Origin: Campanula takesimana
Taxonomy: Eukaryota > Streptophyta > Magnoliopsida > Asterales > Campanulaceae
Assembly: GCA_026119855.1 (NCBI GenBank)
Contig: JAOWBW010000146.1
Span: 777,547-841,546, forward strand
Direction: 5' to 3'
DNA: 64,000 nucleotides
Shown here: positions 46,379 through 57,600 of the stretch, piece by piece
How the letters are laid out: every line of letters begins with the position of its first letter
How positions within the stretch are numbered: the stretch's first letter is position 1
The notes under the pieces: generated by a model
Databases searched by the model: none
What the model saw: only the letters and a program-made list of their open reading frames with translations
What the model was told of the DNA's origin: nothing
Program-made: the position numbers and the translations under genes

Positions 46379-47112
46379 AAAACCTTGTCAATACCCCAAT
46401 CAAGCATACAAGCCTCAATTGCACCAGAAATTGCAATACCTTTATGACTATTAACAACTTTAAAGTTAAGAACTCTCTTGTGTAATATCCATTCTTTGTC
46501 AATAAAGTGTGCAGTGAGAACCATATAACTCAAGTTTTGCAAGGAAGACCATATATCAGTTGTGAGACAAATTCTATGAGCATTAAAAGATAAGTCTCGT
46601 TTCAACCTTTTATTCTCATTATTATATATTTCATACAATCCTTGGCTATGGTGTTACGACAAAAACTATCTCAAACCTAGGCTGAACAACACTCATAAAG
46701 TGTTGGAACCCCGCATGCTCAACAAATCTAAAAGGAATCTCATCAATTATTATCATCTTTCCAAGAGCTTCTCTACTCTTATCTTGATCAAATTGCCAAG
46801 GAATCAACTTGCTTCCCCCTTCCCCATTTTTAAAATTCTCAAGTGTTTTTTTTTATTTTTCTTCACCTCATTATAAGGATATTTAGGACACTTTGCTAAA
46901 TGGTTTGTAAGGGTGCTAGTTCCACAAGAGGAAGCATATTTCTTCTTACAATACTTACAAAAAGAATGCAATAGCTTTTTACCTTCCAAGACTTTATCAA
47001 AGTGGTCCCAAACTGCGGATGTAAAAGCTTTACTTCTTACATCACTATCACCAATAGCAGATGATTCTACTTCAGTGTCTTGGGTTGACGGTGTTTTTTG
47101 CTTCTTTGACAT
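46379..47112 (-). pseudogene. hAT-B transposase, N-terminal third with BED finger
   Basis: Starts MSKKQKTPSTQDTEVESS at 47112. A BED-type zinc finger (LHSFCKYCKKKYASSCGTST, then LTNHLAKCPKYP) binds the transposon ends in this family. Frames break near 46804-46640. It resumes with RICLTTDIWSSLQNLSYMVL and stops at DKVF, where the Copia TSD AAAAC begins. Joined in order with 31252-30001 it makes a typical hAT transposase of about 650-700 residues. Confidence 0.88.
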
Positions 47113-48307
47113 ATGGACCTAAAAAGGGACAAGACAGAAGAAACTCAATTAAAATGGGATTTGGGTCAGTAGTACAGTCTAGATACAGTCTATATACACA
47201 ATAAAAAAAAATTGGAAAAATAAAGGGGAATGAATCTTCATCAATAGAGATCTAGTAGTAGTAGTACTAGTAACACATCAATTTGGGAAAAAAATATAGT
47301 TCAATGAAGAACATACATCGTCACTAGCCATGGCCGAGATCTTGCCTTGCTTCCAATCAAAACTGTAGTCAAAATGAAATTGAAGAATAAAGTAACAAAG
47401 TTAGAGCCTTGATAGTTGATTAAGATAAAGTTGTACAATATACTGAGAGTGAGAAGTGATTTGGTGAGTTAGGGTTTCGAATTACCTGATAAAGATGAAG
47501 GAAGGGCAGTCGGCATCGGCGCTTGAGCAGTCGTCGGGGACGGAAGAAAGGAGCGATCGCCACCGGAGAAGGAAGGGGCAGCCGGCGTCGGCGATTGAGC
47601 AGTCGTCAGGGGAGAGCGCCGCTCGTGCCTCGTTCTAAAATGAGAGACTGAGAGTGAGAAGTGATTTTCTATTGTTAGGGTTTAGTGTTAAGTTTATGTT
47701 TATATGTATAAATCAATGATCCAGATTAACATTTACAAATGATCAATGGTCCACATCGCGGTTTGGACTATCGGTTCCACGGTTCGGTTTGATATAGTTC
47801 GGTTCGGTTTATAAGAGTCAGACCGCAGACCGAACCAAACCGTACGGTTTATGCTATTTTTCAAACTGAGCTGAACCACGGAAGTATAAAAACTGAACCA
47901 AACTACATGGTTTGGTTCGGTTCGGTCTCAAACCGCGGTTTGAACCGAACTGCTGACACCCCTAATACCAATAGAGGTCCTGTATACTATTTCCTTCCAC
48001 GTCCGAAAATGAACAGTCAAATTTGATCTTGAGAAAAAAAGTAAATTTGGATGAACTATAAGACCACCACTCGGCCCAAAGTTAACTGACACTGCTGGTT
48101 AAGGAAAAATAATGATGGTATCAAACCTACTTTTTATTGCTTGCATAATTTTTAAAAAAATACGGGACGTCCCGTCCCGTCCTGTTTTGTCCCGCGTCTC
48201 ATACGGGACGTCCCGAATAGTCCCGCATTTTTTCGGGATAAGAATATACTGTCCCGTCCCGTCCCATATATATAGCGGGACGGGACGGTCCCGAATTGAA
48301 GGCTCTA

Positions 48308-48420
48308 CTGAGAGCTGAGGAGAGTTGAGAGTTGAGAGTTGAGAGCTGAGGAGCTGAGAGCTGAGAGTTGAGAGCTGGGCTCAGTGATGAGCTGGACTCA
48401 TTGACGAGCAAAGAAGTATG
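48308..48420. repeat. GAGAGCTGA minisatellite, right part
   Basis: Continuation of the array at 28385-28691 beyond the hAT-A insertion: GAGAGTTGAGAGTTGAGAGC and similar. Confidence 0.85.
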
Positions 48421-49352
48421 GTGTCCCAAGGTGGGCCTGTAGAGACGAATGGGTTTTTTTTTCTTCTGAAAAGGGCCCATGATGGCCCTTTAGTTTTGAA
48501 CCGGGTAAGCCCAATAGCCGCTCCCGGGTTATTCCTTTCAAAATCATAATTTGTAGGCACTTTATTGAATGGTAGAAATGAGATTTTGGATCCGACTAAC
48601 GAAAAAGATAATGGAATTGAAAATCCGATTTTTATGTCAATTGCATAGTATTTGTTAATATATCTTGATTTTACAATAAAAACATTTTAAAATTATTAAT
48701 ATATATTCATATTAAATGTGCGATATATGTGAACTTGTATATGAAAATGAATAGTTAATTAAATATATTTTTGTTAAAAAAATATTAGATACAATTACAT
48801 TTAATGAGTTTTGTATTAGGGGTTGGGGGGAACTCTTTCCTATTTATAATTGTGGCTAAAGGGAGTATATTAAGAATTTGATAATTGCTGTGAGTAATGT
48901 GCCAAAGTTAAAAGATAAAATTGCTTTCCGCCTTCTCCCTTTCTCTGCAATTTTTATTTCAAATTCCTATTCTCTTTGATCACTTCAATTGCCAAGATAT
49001 ACTTCATTTTCAATTTCAATTAAATCTATTATTATCAATTATCTTTTTCCTTGAAATAATTTTATAGTCAAATTCTAATTCTGCATTTATTAGTTGTCAA
49101 TTTGACAATTAATAAATGCAAAATTAGGATTTATTTCTAGATTTTTATCGTTGTTTTTGTTGTTTTTTTGTTGAATAAGTTGCCTACTTCTCGTTCTATT
49201 ACTATGCATTTCCCCCTTTGTTGAGACCTTTTGGCTTTTCCCCTTTGTTGGAAACCTTTGTCTTCTCCCCATTGTTGGGAGCCTTTGCATTCTCTCCGAT
49301 GTGAGAGCCTTTAAATGATCTTAATATTTTTTCTTGGTTCAATGCTTGAGAT
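48421..49352. other. Intergenic, no gene; one long hairpin
   Basis: 49084-49123 is an imperfect inverted repeat, TGCATTTATTAGTTGTCAAT / TTGACAATTAATAAATGCA. 49200-49300 repeats CCCCTTTGTTGRRACCTTT three to four times. No coding model. Confidence 0.55.
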
Positions 49353-50326
49353 TAGGGATGGCAACGGGCCGAATACAGTCCGGATATTGCAAAACATGTA
49401 TCCGACCCGAGGCAAATGTAGCTTGTACCGAACCCGTCCGTATCCAACGATGGGCAAATCCGAATCCGTCCAGCTTAGCACAAAAGAACTTAAAAAAATT
49501 GATTAAGTCTAAGAAACATCCAATATAAAAACAATCATTTTCCCAAATGTAATTCAAACATCCCAACAAAAGTAAATCACAACTCCAAATTGGTCATTAA
49601 ATGGTAAAAGTCCAATACTTTTTCACCTTCATCCAAACTGAACAAACCTAAATTAACCAAAACAGAACCAACAAACCTAATATAACCGACAAGCACATTA
49701 AACCTGAAGCATATACCCGAACAGATAACTAATCAAAGCAGATAAAACAAAACAATCAAATAAGCTGATGACATTAACAAATTTTCAGATCACATAGTTC
49801 ATTGCTCATTTCAATCTTGCACTAGTTCATTTCTTTCAGATGAACGATGGAAGATGGTGGTGGCGAGTGGCGACGAAGGGTCGGGCAAGGGAAAGGAACA
49901 AACCCTAAGAACAATTCATGAAAATCGAACACTTACCTTGGACGGCGAGGTAATCGGTGGTGGTCGGAGTAACCTTGGACGCTGGATCGTCGCTCTGTTC
50001 AATTGACCCAGGTCAGCGTCGCCCTCTCTCTCTCTCTCTCTAGGCAGTAACGGCGGGTTTGAAAACCCTAAGAATTGAACCTCTCGCTCAGACAGTAGTC
50101 GCTCACTTGAGATATACAAGGTTAGGGGAGTAATAATGATTGAAAGTAAGGTAAAATAGTAAATAGCCTAATATAAATACTATTCGGGGCGGATACGGGC
50201 GGATCTCATGAAGCTACCGAACCCGTATCCGAACCTGACGGGTTTTGGAAAACTATTATCAAACCCACCAATCACGGGCTGGATTGTCTCGGATACGGAT
50301 CGGGTTTGATAGAATTGCCATCCCTA
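49353..50326. mobile_element. Non-autonomous hAT element, 974 bp
   Basis: TAGGGATGGCAACGGGC at 49353 and inverted TTGCCATCCCTA ending at 50326. Perfect 8-bp target duplication CTTGAGAT (49345-49352 and 50327-50334). Subterminal GGATACGG/CCGTATCCGA motifs on both sides. The interior has a (CT)n run (about 50023-50042) and no transposase. Confidence 0.93.
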
Positions 50327-50364
50327 CTTGAGATGCTTGGTGTACATTTAATGCCGACTCAAAT

Positions 50365-53300
50365 TAGACATGCCCGGTTCATGAATTCGGCGGTTTGCCG
50401 GTTCATGAACCGGCGGTTCGCCGGTTGACAAAACTCATAAACCGTGATCAACCATATACATCCGGTTTACGGTTCCGGTTCATGAACCGGCGGTTGATCC
50501 GCCGGTTCACGGTTCAATCCGGTTTGTTCTTTTTTTTTTTTTTTTTTTTTTTACGCTGGGCTGGGCTTTAACCTCTACAAGGCCGAACTGGGCTGGAAGC
50601 TGGATCAGATTAGATGCGCAGGTTTGGGCTTGGGAGCGCAGGTTTGGGCTTGGGAGAGTTGGGCCTGCTGAATATAAAAGATAAAAAGAAAAGTCCCAAT
50701 TTTTTTCCTTTATTTTTTGGACAGTGTATATGCTTAGTATATTTCTGATTTTATTTTATTTTTTTTTACAGAAATTTTTTAACATGTTATCATGCGAGTT
50801 TAAAAAAAAAAGATTTTTTTTTATTGTATTTTGCATAAAGAACTCAAGAAACATAATGTATAGAAAAAAGGGGACGGGACCCTTTTAATTTTGTTAATTC
50901 AAATAAAAATTACATAGAGGTGGACAACCAACCTTACCCTTTTATAATTAAGGGAGGATATTTAGGAGCCTTACCTCATCCTAAATACTAGATTACAATA
51001 AAAAATTAAACCCCGTCCCTAAACTATCGGTGCATTTTCTTCTACACCTTCTTGACCACTTGATCCCAGATTTTCTTCAATGAGTCCCCCATCAAAATAT
51101 GCATCCTCATCACTTGACCATCTTTCTTCTTGATCCCGAATTTCCGCCCTATAAGAATCCCCAACACACATTTGATTTTCTAAATTCTCCACATTTAGCC
51201 TTGAACGTTGTGGATCCAAAACATTTCCCGAAATACTAAATATTTGCTCTACCGCCACCGTTGAAGCCGGAGATGCAAATACTTCCTTTGCCATTCTTGC
51301 AAGTATAGGAAACGATGTCGCCCTTCTTGACCACCACCTTAGAAGGTTGAAATTTTCTCCAAATTCTTCAAAAGTTGTCCCCAAATATTGCTCTAGTTCA
51401 ATCGGCATGCTAGAAGAAGACGAGGAAGCTCTAGGACGTTTGTTCGTCGTGCCATACACTTTTTCACTCCAAATCTTTTTTCCAAGTCGACCAACTCCAC
51501 ATCCGACATCTACTCCAACACCACTTCTAGGAACAATAGGATCGGGAGTGGTTTGATATTCCTTGTAAAGAGCGCATAAATCCCTTTCGACCTTTCTTTT
51601 AATAGCCGCAATCACATCATTGGAAGCCCCTTCACCTTGCTCATGATACATATAATCATAATACAATGTCAACATATCTTCTAACCCAACCAATCGAACT
51701 CTTGGATCAAACACTTTAGCTACCAAAAAGAGGATTGGTATATCCTTGAAATATTTTTCCCATTTCCCCCTCATTTCCCTTACGGCGGAACCCATTTGAT
51801 CATCATTCCAAAATTCGCTAAACACCATTGCAACATTTATGCATTGATCCAAAACCTCATTTGAAGTAGGGTAATAAATACCCGACAACGCAACCGTAGC
51901 ATCTTTGAACACCTTCAAAACTTCCAAGACATTCTCACAAGCATCCCATTGAAATGGAAATAATGTCTCCCGATAGTTTATCCTAGTCAAGAATTGACAT
52001 ACCGGTTCCTTGTAATCCATCGATTGAGACAACAATCTATAGGTGGAATTCCACCTATGTGTAACATCGGGAGCAAATCTCCTTTCCGTAATGCCTTTGC
52101 TCTTGCAAAATCGCAGCCATTTGTTTTGAATGGTAGCAAATCTTCCAATATGGCAAATTGCATCTCTAATGGGACGGATTGTGGTATTCATGGCATTTAA
52201 AAAATCTTGAACACACAAGTTTAAAATATGACAAATACATCTAACATGAAAATATTTCCCACCAATTGACGGTTGACAAAATGTAATTAACTCGGGTAAA
52301 CTTGCCGTGTTGGCACTTGCATTATCAAAACCAATTGAAAAAACTTTTCCAACCATATTATACTCATTTAAAATGGTGAGAATTTTGTTTGCAATATTAG
52401 TAGCATTATGTTGAGTATCAAAGTCCCGAAATGCAATTAGCCTTTTTTGGATTGTCCATGAATTGTCCACCCAATGACATGTAACACCCATATAATGATG
52501 ATTTTGCCACGGATCACTCCAAATATCCGAACAAATTGAGACTTTATTTTCCATTTTTGAAAAATCTTTCATCAAGGCTAATTTATAGTCCCTCCAAACC
52601 GTAGCAACATCACGTGTGAGAGATTGACGTGGCACTCTTTGGGCGGAGGGATTGAGACAAAGTTTTGCAAAAAGCTCCCATAGCTTATCACTAGCAAAAC
52701 TAAATGAAAGACCTTTGCCACTAACTAATTTGGCTAAACCTTTCCTATATTTAGTAGCATTAAACTTGAATAAAGTAGGAGAAGACATGCCTTGTGAAGA
52801 TTGTGGAGTGAATTGTAATTGAGTTTGTGACCTTTGCAACGCCGCCTCCGCCTTATCTTTATGGTTCCTATTTAAGTGGCCTCTTGCATTTCCATATCCA
52901 TCACCGGTTTTGAAGTTAAGAAAATGCGAACAATAGTTGCAATGAAGAGTGAATTGATTTTCGGTGCCTTCCACGGACTTTTTGGTAAAATGGATCGTCA
53001 TTATATCGGATTTAGGCTCCCTTGCTCCAATTCCCCGTCCCCTTCCACCTCGACTTCTACCTCCTCCCCGTGGACCCCGACCCCTTCCACTTCCAATTTG
53101 AACACTTTCTTGCGTGGCCGTGGTTGGTGGTGGTGGTGGTTGGTGCAACGAATGGACGTTCGATCTCACGAATTTCATCTTCATATTCACCCTCATCTTC
53201 TATATTTTGAATGACTTCATTAGCGTTGAAATCATTCGCGAAAAGGAATGGATTATATGCTTCCCATTGTTCTTCACCTTCATTAACAATATTTTTTCCA

Positions 53301-53924
53301 TGGTTTGGATCCATATTAACCAAAGGATGAGAGAAAAAGGGCTTAAATGGAAGAAAATGGCTGAAAAATGGAAGAAAAAGGCTTAAATATAGGCTGAAAG
53401 TTAAAAAGAAAGCGATTTCCGTCAGATATTTAACGGAAAAACTAACGAAGTTCTCAAGACTGATTTTAGAGAGTGATTAATAGTGTGAGAGAGAGTTTTT
53501 GAGCTGTTGTGAAAAAATAGTGAGGAGGGGGGGGGGTATTTATACTTAAATCTGGTTGGAAGGTTTTTTTTTTTTTTAAATGGTCCAGCCGTTAGGCTGG
53601 TTAAGTTTCAAACAGGAATTAAAGGCGGGGGGCTGGAGGTTGCAATTTATTGCAAAATTCAAGGCGGGCAGTTGCAATTTATTACAAAATTCAAACTTTC
53701 CAACGGTAATGACGAATAAACCGGCGGTTCATGAACCGCCGGTTAAACCGCCTGCTCAATGACCCGCCGGTTTATTCGTCGGTTCATAGGCCTCAACCCA
53801 CTTTAAACCGCCGGTTCACGGTTTACCTTTTTTTGTCCGGTTCCGGTTTGCCGGTTTTCCCGGTTTTGCCACCGGTTTTGACCCGCCGGTTCGCCGGGTA
53901 ATGTGAACCGCCTGGGCATGTCTA
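50365..53924 (-). mobile_element. hAT transposon with near-intact transposase
   Basis: TAGACATGCCCGGTTCATGA at 50365 and the inverted GGGCATGTCTA ending at 53924. Perfect 8-bp target duplication ACTCAAAT (50357-50364 and 53925-53932). Rich subterminal arrays of CCGGTTCA, TGAACCGGCGG and CCGCCGG occur at both ends (50376-50525 and 53720-53910). 3560 bp, one transposase gene on the minus strand. Only 38 bp from the hAT at 49353-50326. Confidence 0.95.
51019..53196 (-). CDS. hAT-family transposase, 725 codons open
   Basis: Cuts and pastes the surrounding element. A Gly/Arg-rich basic stretch (about residues 35-58, GRGRGPRGGGRSRGGRGRG) precedes a BED-type finger (C86, C89, H107, H112). Then come hAT core motifs: VSICSDIWSDPWQNHHYMGV (first Asp), SIGFDNASANT (second Asp), RCICHILNLCVQDF and HRWNSTYRLL. 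The C-terminal dimerisation region has LLRWWSRRATSFPILARMAK, then SPASTVAVEQIFSISGNVLD (Glu). No internal stop. The ATG at 53196 may not be the true start. In another frame an ATG at 53314 opens an acidic N-terminus (MDPNHGKNIVNEGEEQWEA) that runs into the same (ACC)n tract near 53123-53140, so a 1-bp slip may separate the two. Confidence 0.92.
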   Translation of the reverse strand: MRVNMKMKFVRSNVHSLHQPPPPPTTATQESVQIGSGRGRGPRGGGRSRGGRGRGIGAREPKSDIMTIHFTKKSVEGTENQFTLHCNYCSHFLNFKTGDGYGNARGHLNRNHKDKAEAALQRSQTQLQFTPQSSQGMSSPTLFKFNATKYRKGLAKLVSGKGLSFSFASDKLWELFAKLCLNPSAQRVPRQSLTRDVATVWRDYKLALMKDFSKMENKVSICSDIWSDPWQNHHYMGVTCHWVDNSWTIQKRLIAFRDFDTQHNATNIANKILTILNEYNMVGKVFSIGFDNASANTASLPELITFCQPSIGGKYFHVRCICHILNLCVQDFLNAMNTTIRPIRDAICHIGRFATIQNKWLRFCKSKGITERRFAPDVTHRWNSTYRLLSQSMDYKEPVCQFLTRINYRETLFPFQWDACENVLEVLKVFKDATVALSGIYYPTSNEVLDQCINVAMVFSEFWNDDQMGSAVREMRGKWEKYFKDIPILFLVAKVFDPRVRLVGLEDMLTLYYDYMYHEQGEGASNDVIAAIKRKVERDLCALYKEYQTTPDPIVPRSGVGVDVGCGVGRLGKKIWSEKVYGTTNKRPRASSSSSSMPIELEQYLGTTFEEFGENFNLLRWWSRRATSFPILARMAKEVFASPASTVAVEQIFSISGNVLDPQRSRLNVENLENQMCVGDSYRAEIRDQEERWSSDEDAYFDGGLIEENLGSSGQEGVEENAPIV

Positions 53925-54512
53925 ACTCAAATGCATCACTTGATTGTGTTTTCAAAGCCAAATTCTTACCGTACGGGGGTTTACTAAGGCCAATGTTAAG
54001 CCATGTCCAAGTTTTGTTTTGAGATGCATTTGGACATCACAAGTTATAGTTTCCAAGGACACTCATTGGAGATTTGGTTCGGGTTTGACCATCACTACTC
54101 GAGATGTGTTAGAATTTTTATGTCTAGATCTTAATTGCATTCATTATAATTTGGACGAGCCTCCGACAGTTGTGGAGCGCCGTCTTATTGAATTTTATTT
54201 AATGCAATTATGTGTTGTTTGCTTTCAAAATAAAATAAAATAAAATAAAGAAGATAAAATTGATTACTCTGAAATTTGGATTAATGAAAAATGAGTAGGT
54301 TTTGAGAGAAATTAGTTTCTCTCTAAATTAAAGAAGTTACTTGTAAGCATTTGACTAACAAACTTTTTTTATATTTAATGAGAAATTAGTTTCCCTAAAA
54401 TTTTGTGATAAATAAAGAAAAGAGAAAAATTAATTTGGCAGTAATTTATGGTAATATTCAGTTGAGGTCAACAATGCACGTCTCCTACCAATCACCAAAG
54501 GCAGCCACCACG
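53925..54512. other. Upstream region of the MBOAT gene
   Basis: A frame at 53944-54243 (99 codons) resembles no family I recognise. Its continuity with the pre-insertion sequence around 49345 and 50335 is unclear. The rest is AT-rich. Confidence 0.4.
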
Positions 54513-54518
54513 CACGTG
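54513..54518. promoter_or_regulatory. G-box CACGTG upstream of MBOAT gene
   Basis: CACGTG about 113 bp before the start codon, within ACGCACGTGACA. bHLH/bZIP site by sequence only. A TATATATAT at 54578-54586 is the nearest TATA-like element, about 45 bp before the ATG. Confidence 0.4.
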
Positions 54519-54630
54519 ACAATCCCTTCCCTTCCCCTCCCCGATTCCGGCCCCAAATCCAAATCTGTGTCTCCCTGTATATATATCTTTCCAATAAACC
54601 CAACAGTTCCAAGTCCAGTTATCCATCCCC

Positions 54631-57600
54631 ATGGAGTTGGAAATGGAGACTATGGCCTCGGCGATCGGAATCTCCGTTCCCGTCCTCCGTTTCCTCCTCT
54701 GTTTCATCGCCACTATTCCCGTCAGCGCCTTCTGGCGTCTCGTTCCCGGCGGCTCCACCGCCAAACACTTCTACGCCGCCTTCACCGGCGCTCTTCTCTC
54801 TTACTTGTCCTTTGGATTTGCTTCTAATCTTCACTTTTTGGTCCCTATGCTTCTCAGCTACGCTTCCATGGTTATCTACCGTAAGCGATGCGGCATCATC
54901 TCTTTTGTATTGGCACTTGGCTACCTCATCGGCTGGTACGTCAAGTTCAAACTTCTTCCGATCCAAATTGCTTTAATTTTCTGCTTGGTTACATTGATTT
55001 GATCGTAATTTCACCATTTTGAATCCGTTAATTTTGGGGGTTTCGCTCTAATTTTGCTGGGTTTTTATTTGCACTATATCCATTATGCAATTTCCTTGTA
55101 ACTCAAATTCCAGATTTCTGGTGTTTCAGTTCGTCTTCCAATTCAATTTGTGCAAAAACTTTGGTTTGTCCGCCAAAATATTTTGTCCTTTTTTGATTAT
55201 TTGGAATGGGTTTAAGCTCACTGTTTTGGCTCTATTTTGATTTTTTGTTCAGTCATACTGCAATTGCATGTGTGAGTTAGTATTTGAGTAGGTGACAAGG
55301 TCAGATAAATTGCAGAAGGGGGTAGTTCTTTTTAGCTATGTTGTTTGTACATGTTTGAGTTAAGCCACTAGAACCAAAATTAACCAGAACATTGGTTATC
55401 CCCCACCCCAAAAAGAATAAAAAAGTCTTCTTCTTTTCAAATGTACGAAATTTATCTAAAGTTGCATTGCATGGTAAAGTAGTAAGGTTTTTTTGGTACA
55501 ATTTCAAGGAAATATAATGAAGAAGTAAATACTCCCGCTGTCCCGAAAGATAGTCTTATTTTGATTTTTTATGGTCAACAAAAATGAACTTTGACCAAAC
55601 ATTAGTGACGATCTAATCATTTTAGTGAACTTCTAAAATTTGTAATTGATAAATTATTAAGTGATTTATCAATAACAATTTTTAGAATTTCATTGTGATC
55701 ATTAAATTGACACCAATGTTTGTTTTTCTTGACCATTAAAAGTCAATATGATACAATCTTTCCGGGACAGAGGGAGTATTAAATAACTTTTCAGAAATGT
55801 ACACCATTATCATGGATAAAACATACTCCCTCCATTCATTCCTGAAAGATAGCCTCATTTGACTTTCTATAAATCATCAAGTGATTTATCTATAACAAAT
55901 TTTATAATTCCATTGGGCTAATTAGATTGACATTAATGTTTGGTCAAAATTCATCTGTGTTGACAATAAAAAGTCAAATGACACAATATTTTTGGGAGGG
56001 AGTAGTAAATAGTGTAACTGTTTTCACAAAGAGGAGATTTGAAACTTTCCAGAAATTACATATCTTTGACCCTCTCCCCAGCCATATATGTGTTTCACTA
56101 CTAATTTGGGGGTTCTTAAAAGCTGAAAATCTCTGTTTATGTTGGTCCTCTTCACTTCAGCAATTTTATGTTGATATTTGATTTATCTCACTTTTATTTT
56201 TGATTCTATGTGTACATGTTGAGTTTTGAGCAAACTTTTCATCATTCTATTCCTACCTTATTCCTAGTGCCATCGTAAGTGGGTCACTTTCGTGAAGCAC
56301 TTCATTGCACTATGCAGCCACAGTACATTTGACAATGAACATATGAATCTTCTTATAAGGGTGCTGATTATCAAGCTACTGCTGTGGTTTTTTTTGGAAC
56401 AAGTGTTCATCTGTTATAATGTTTGAAATTACATGAAGTTGTATATTTGACTGAGGGTGATTCATTTTCTTTTACATCTATATGGGTTGCTATTTCTCCA
56501 TATAGACCAAGAAATCCATTGACCCACGTTTTATTTGCAGAAAGCCTTTGCATGAGCTTAACTTTCCATCCATGTTTTTTTTTTTTTTTTTTTTTTTTCT
56601 TTCCAATTGTTGGCCATTCCCTCAGCTTGTTGAAGTCTTTTAATGCACATTTGCATACGATAACTGACTACTTCATGCATATTCTTCTATCACACTGCCA
56701 GTATTTGTTTCCATGGACTGTTTTCCTTCCTATATATCAACGTATTATGCAAATATTTAGTACGTGTCTTCTCTAGCTTTACTTTACTATGACTTCTTAT
56801 TTTTTTAAGTGTTATGAAAACATTCATAGATCTTGACTATTACTATATTTGTAGCCATGTGTACTACATGAGCGGGGATGCATGGAAAGAAGGAGGTATT
56901 GATGCTACTGGTAAGTTCTTCTCTCTGCCATTACTTCATTTTTTTTTTCTTTTATTTTTTTTTATGGTAAAAGAAAATATATCAGGATCCTTGAGAAAAA
57001 TATAAATGTCTAGAAGAATAGAACCCAAGAGCCAACACTTAAAAAAAATCAAAGCACAGATGGAAATTCTAGCTCAAGCAAATGCTTTGTCTGCAAATAA
57101 ATCGATGAAATATGCATTCCATCAATGAGTCTGGTGGCTTCCTTTCTTGATATTTCTTATTGTGGAATATCAGCACCCAACCTTACTACAAGGCAAGGCA
57201 TGTTCACACTCATACTAAGAGAAACTTGAAACATCTGCACCAAACTAATGTTGAATTAAGCATTTCTTTCCAAATGGAATAGGGAACATTAAACATGATT
57301 TAAAAGTTAAGTTGGGGAGATTAGTGGCACCTTTTTTGTTGTGTCTGCTACCAACCCTGTTAATTTGTTTTCTTTCCATATATATAGGTTCCTTAATGGT
57401 GATAACATTGAAAGTAATTTCATGTGCCATTAATTACAACGATGGATTGTTAAAAGAGGATGATCTTCGTGAGGCTCAAAAGAAAAACCGTTTGGTCAAA
57501 TTGCCTTCTTTAATCGAGTACATTGGTTATTGCCTCTGTTGCGGAAGCCACTTTGCGGGTCCAGTTTATGAAATAAAAGATTATCTTGAATGGTCCGAAC

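Larger units (their letters stand above)
28999..47964 (-). mobile_element. hAT-B transposon, split by a Copia insertion
   Basis: TAGGGGTGTAAACGGTTCGG at 28999 and the inverted CCGAACTGCTGACACCCCTA ending at 47964. Perfect 8-bp target duplication ATACCAAT at 28991-28998 and 47965-47972. Subterminal GGTTCGG/CCGAACC and AACCG arrays are on both sides. About 3.8 kb of its own DNA once the Copia element is removed. It encodes a minus-strand hAT transposase, now broken. Confidence 0.92.
28692..48307. mobile_element. hAT-A element carrying nested stack
   Basis: TAGAACCGTCAATTCGGGAC at 28692 and GTCCCGAATTGAAGGCTCTA ending at 48307. Flanking 8-bp duplication CTGAGAGC is at 28684-28691 and 48308-48315; the surrounding minisatellite makes this match less decisive. 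The GGGAC-rich subterminal blocks match the 18106-19201 copy. Own sequence is only 28692-28990 and 47973-48307; everything between belongs to hAT-B and its passengers. No transposase of its own. Confidence 0.85.

Noticed and set aside
53944..54243. 99-codon plus-strand frame upstream of the MBOAT gene
   Set aside because: No recognisable domain, no start context; kept only as an intergenic remark.
54405..54966. Plus- and minus-strand frames of 90-140 codons overlapping MBOAT exon 1
   Set aside because: Shadow frames of a GC-rich exon; the MBOAT frame there is supported by homology and splicing.
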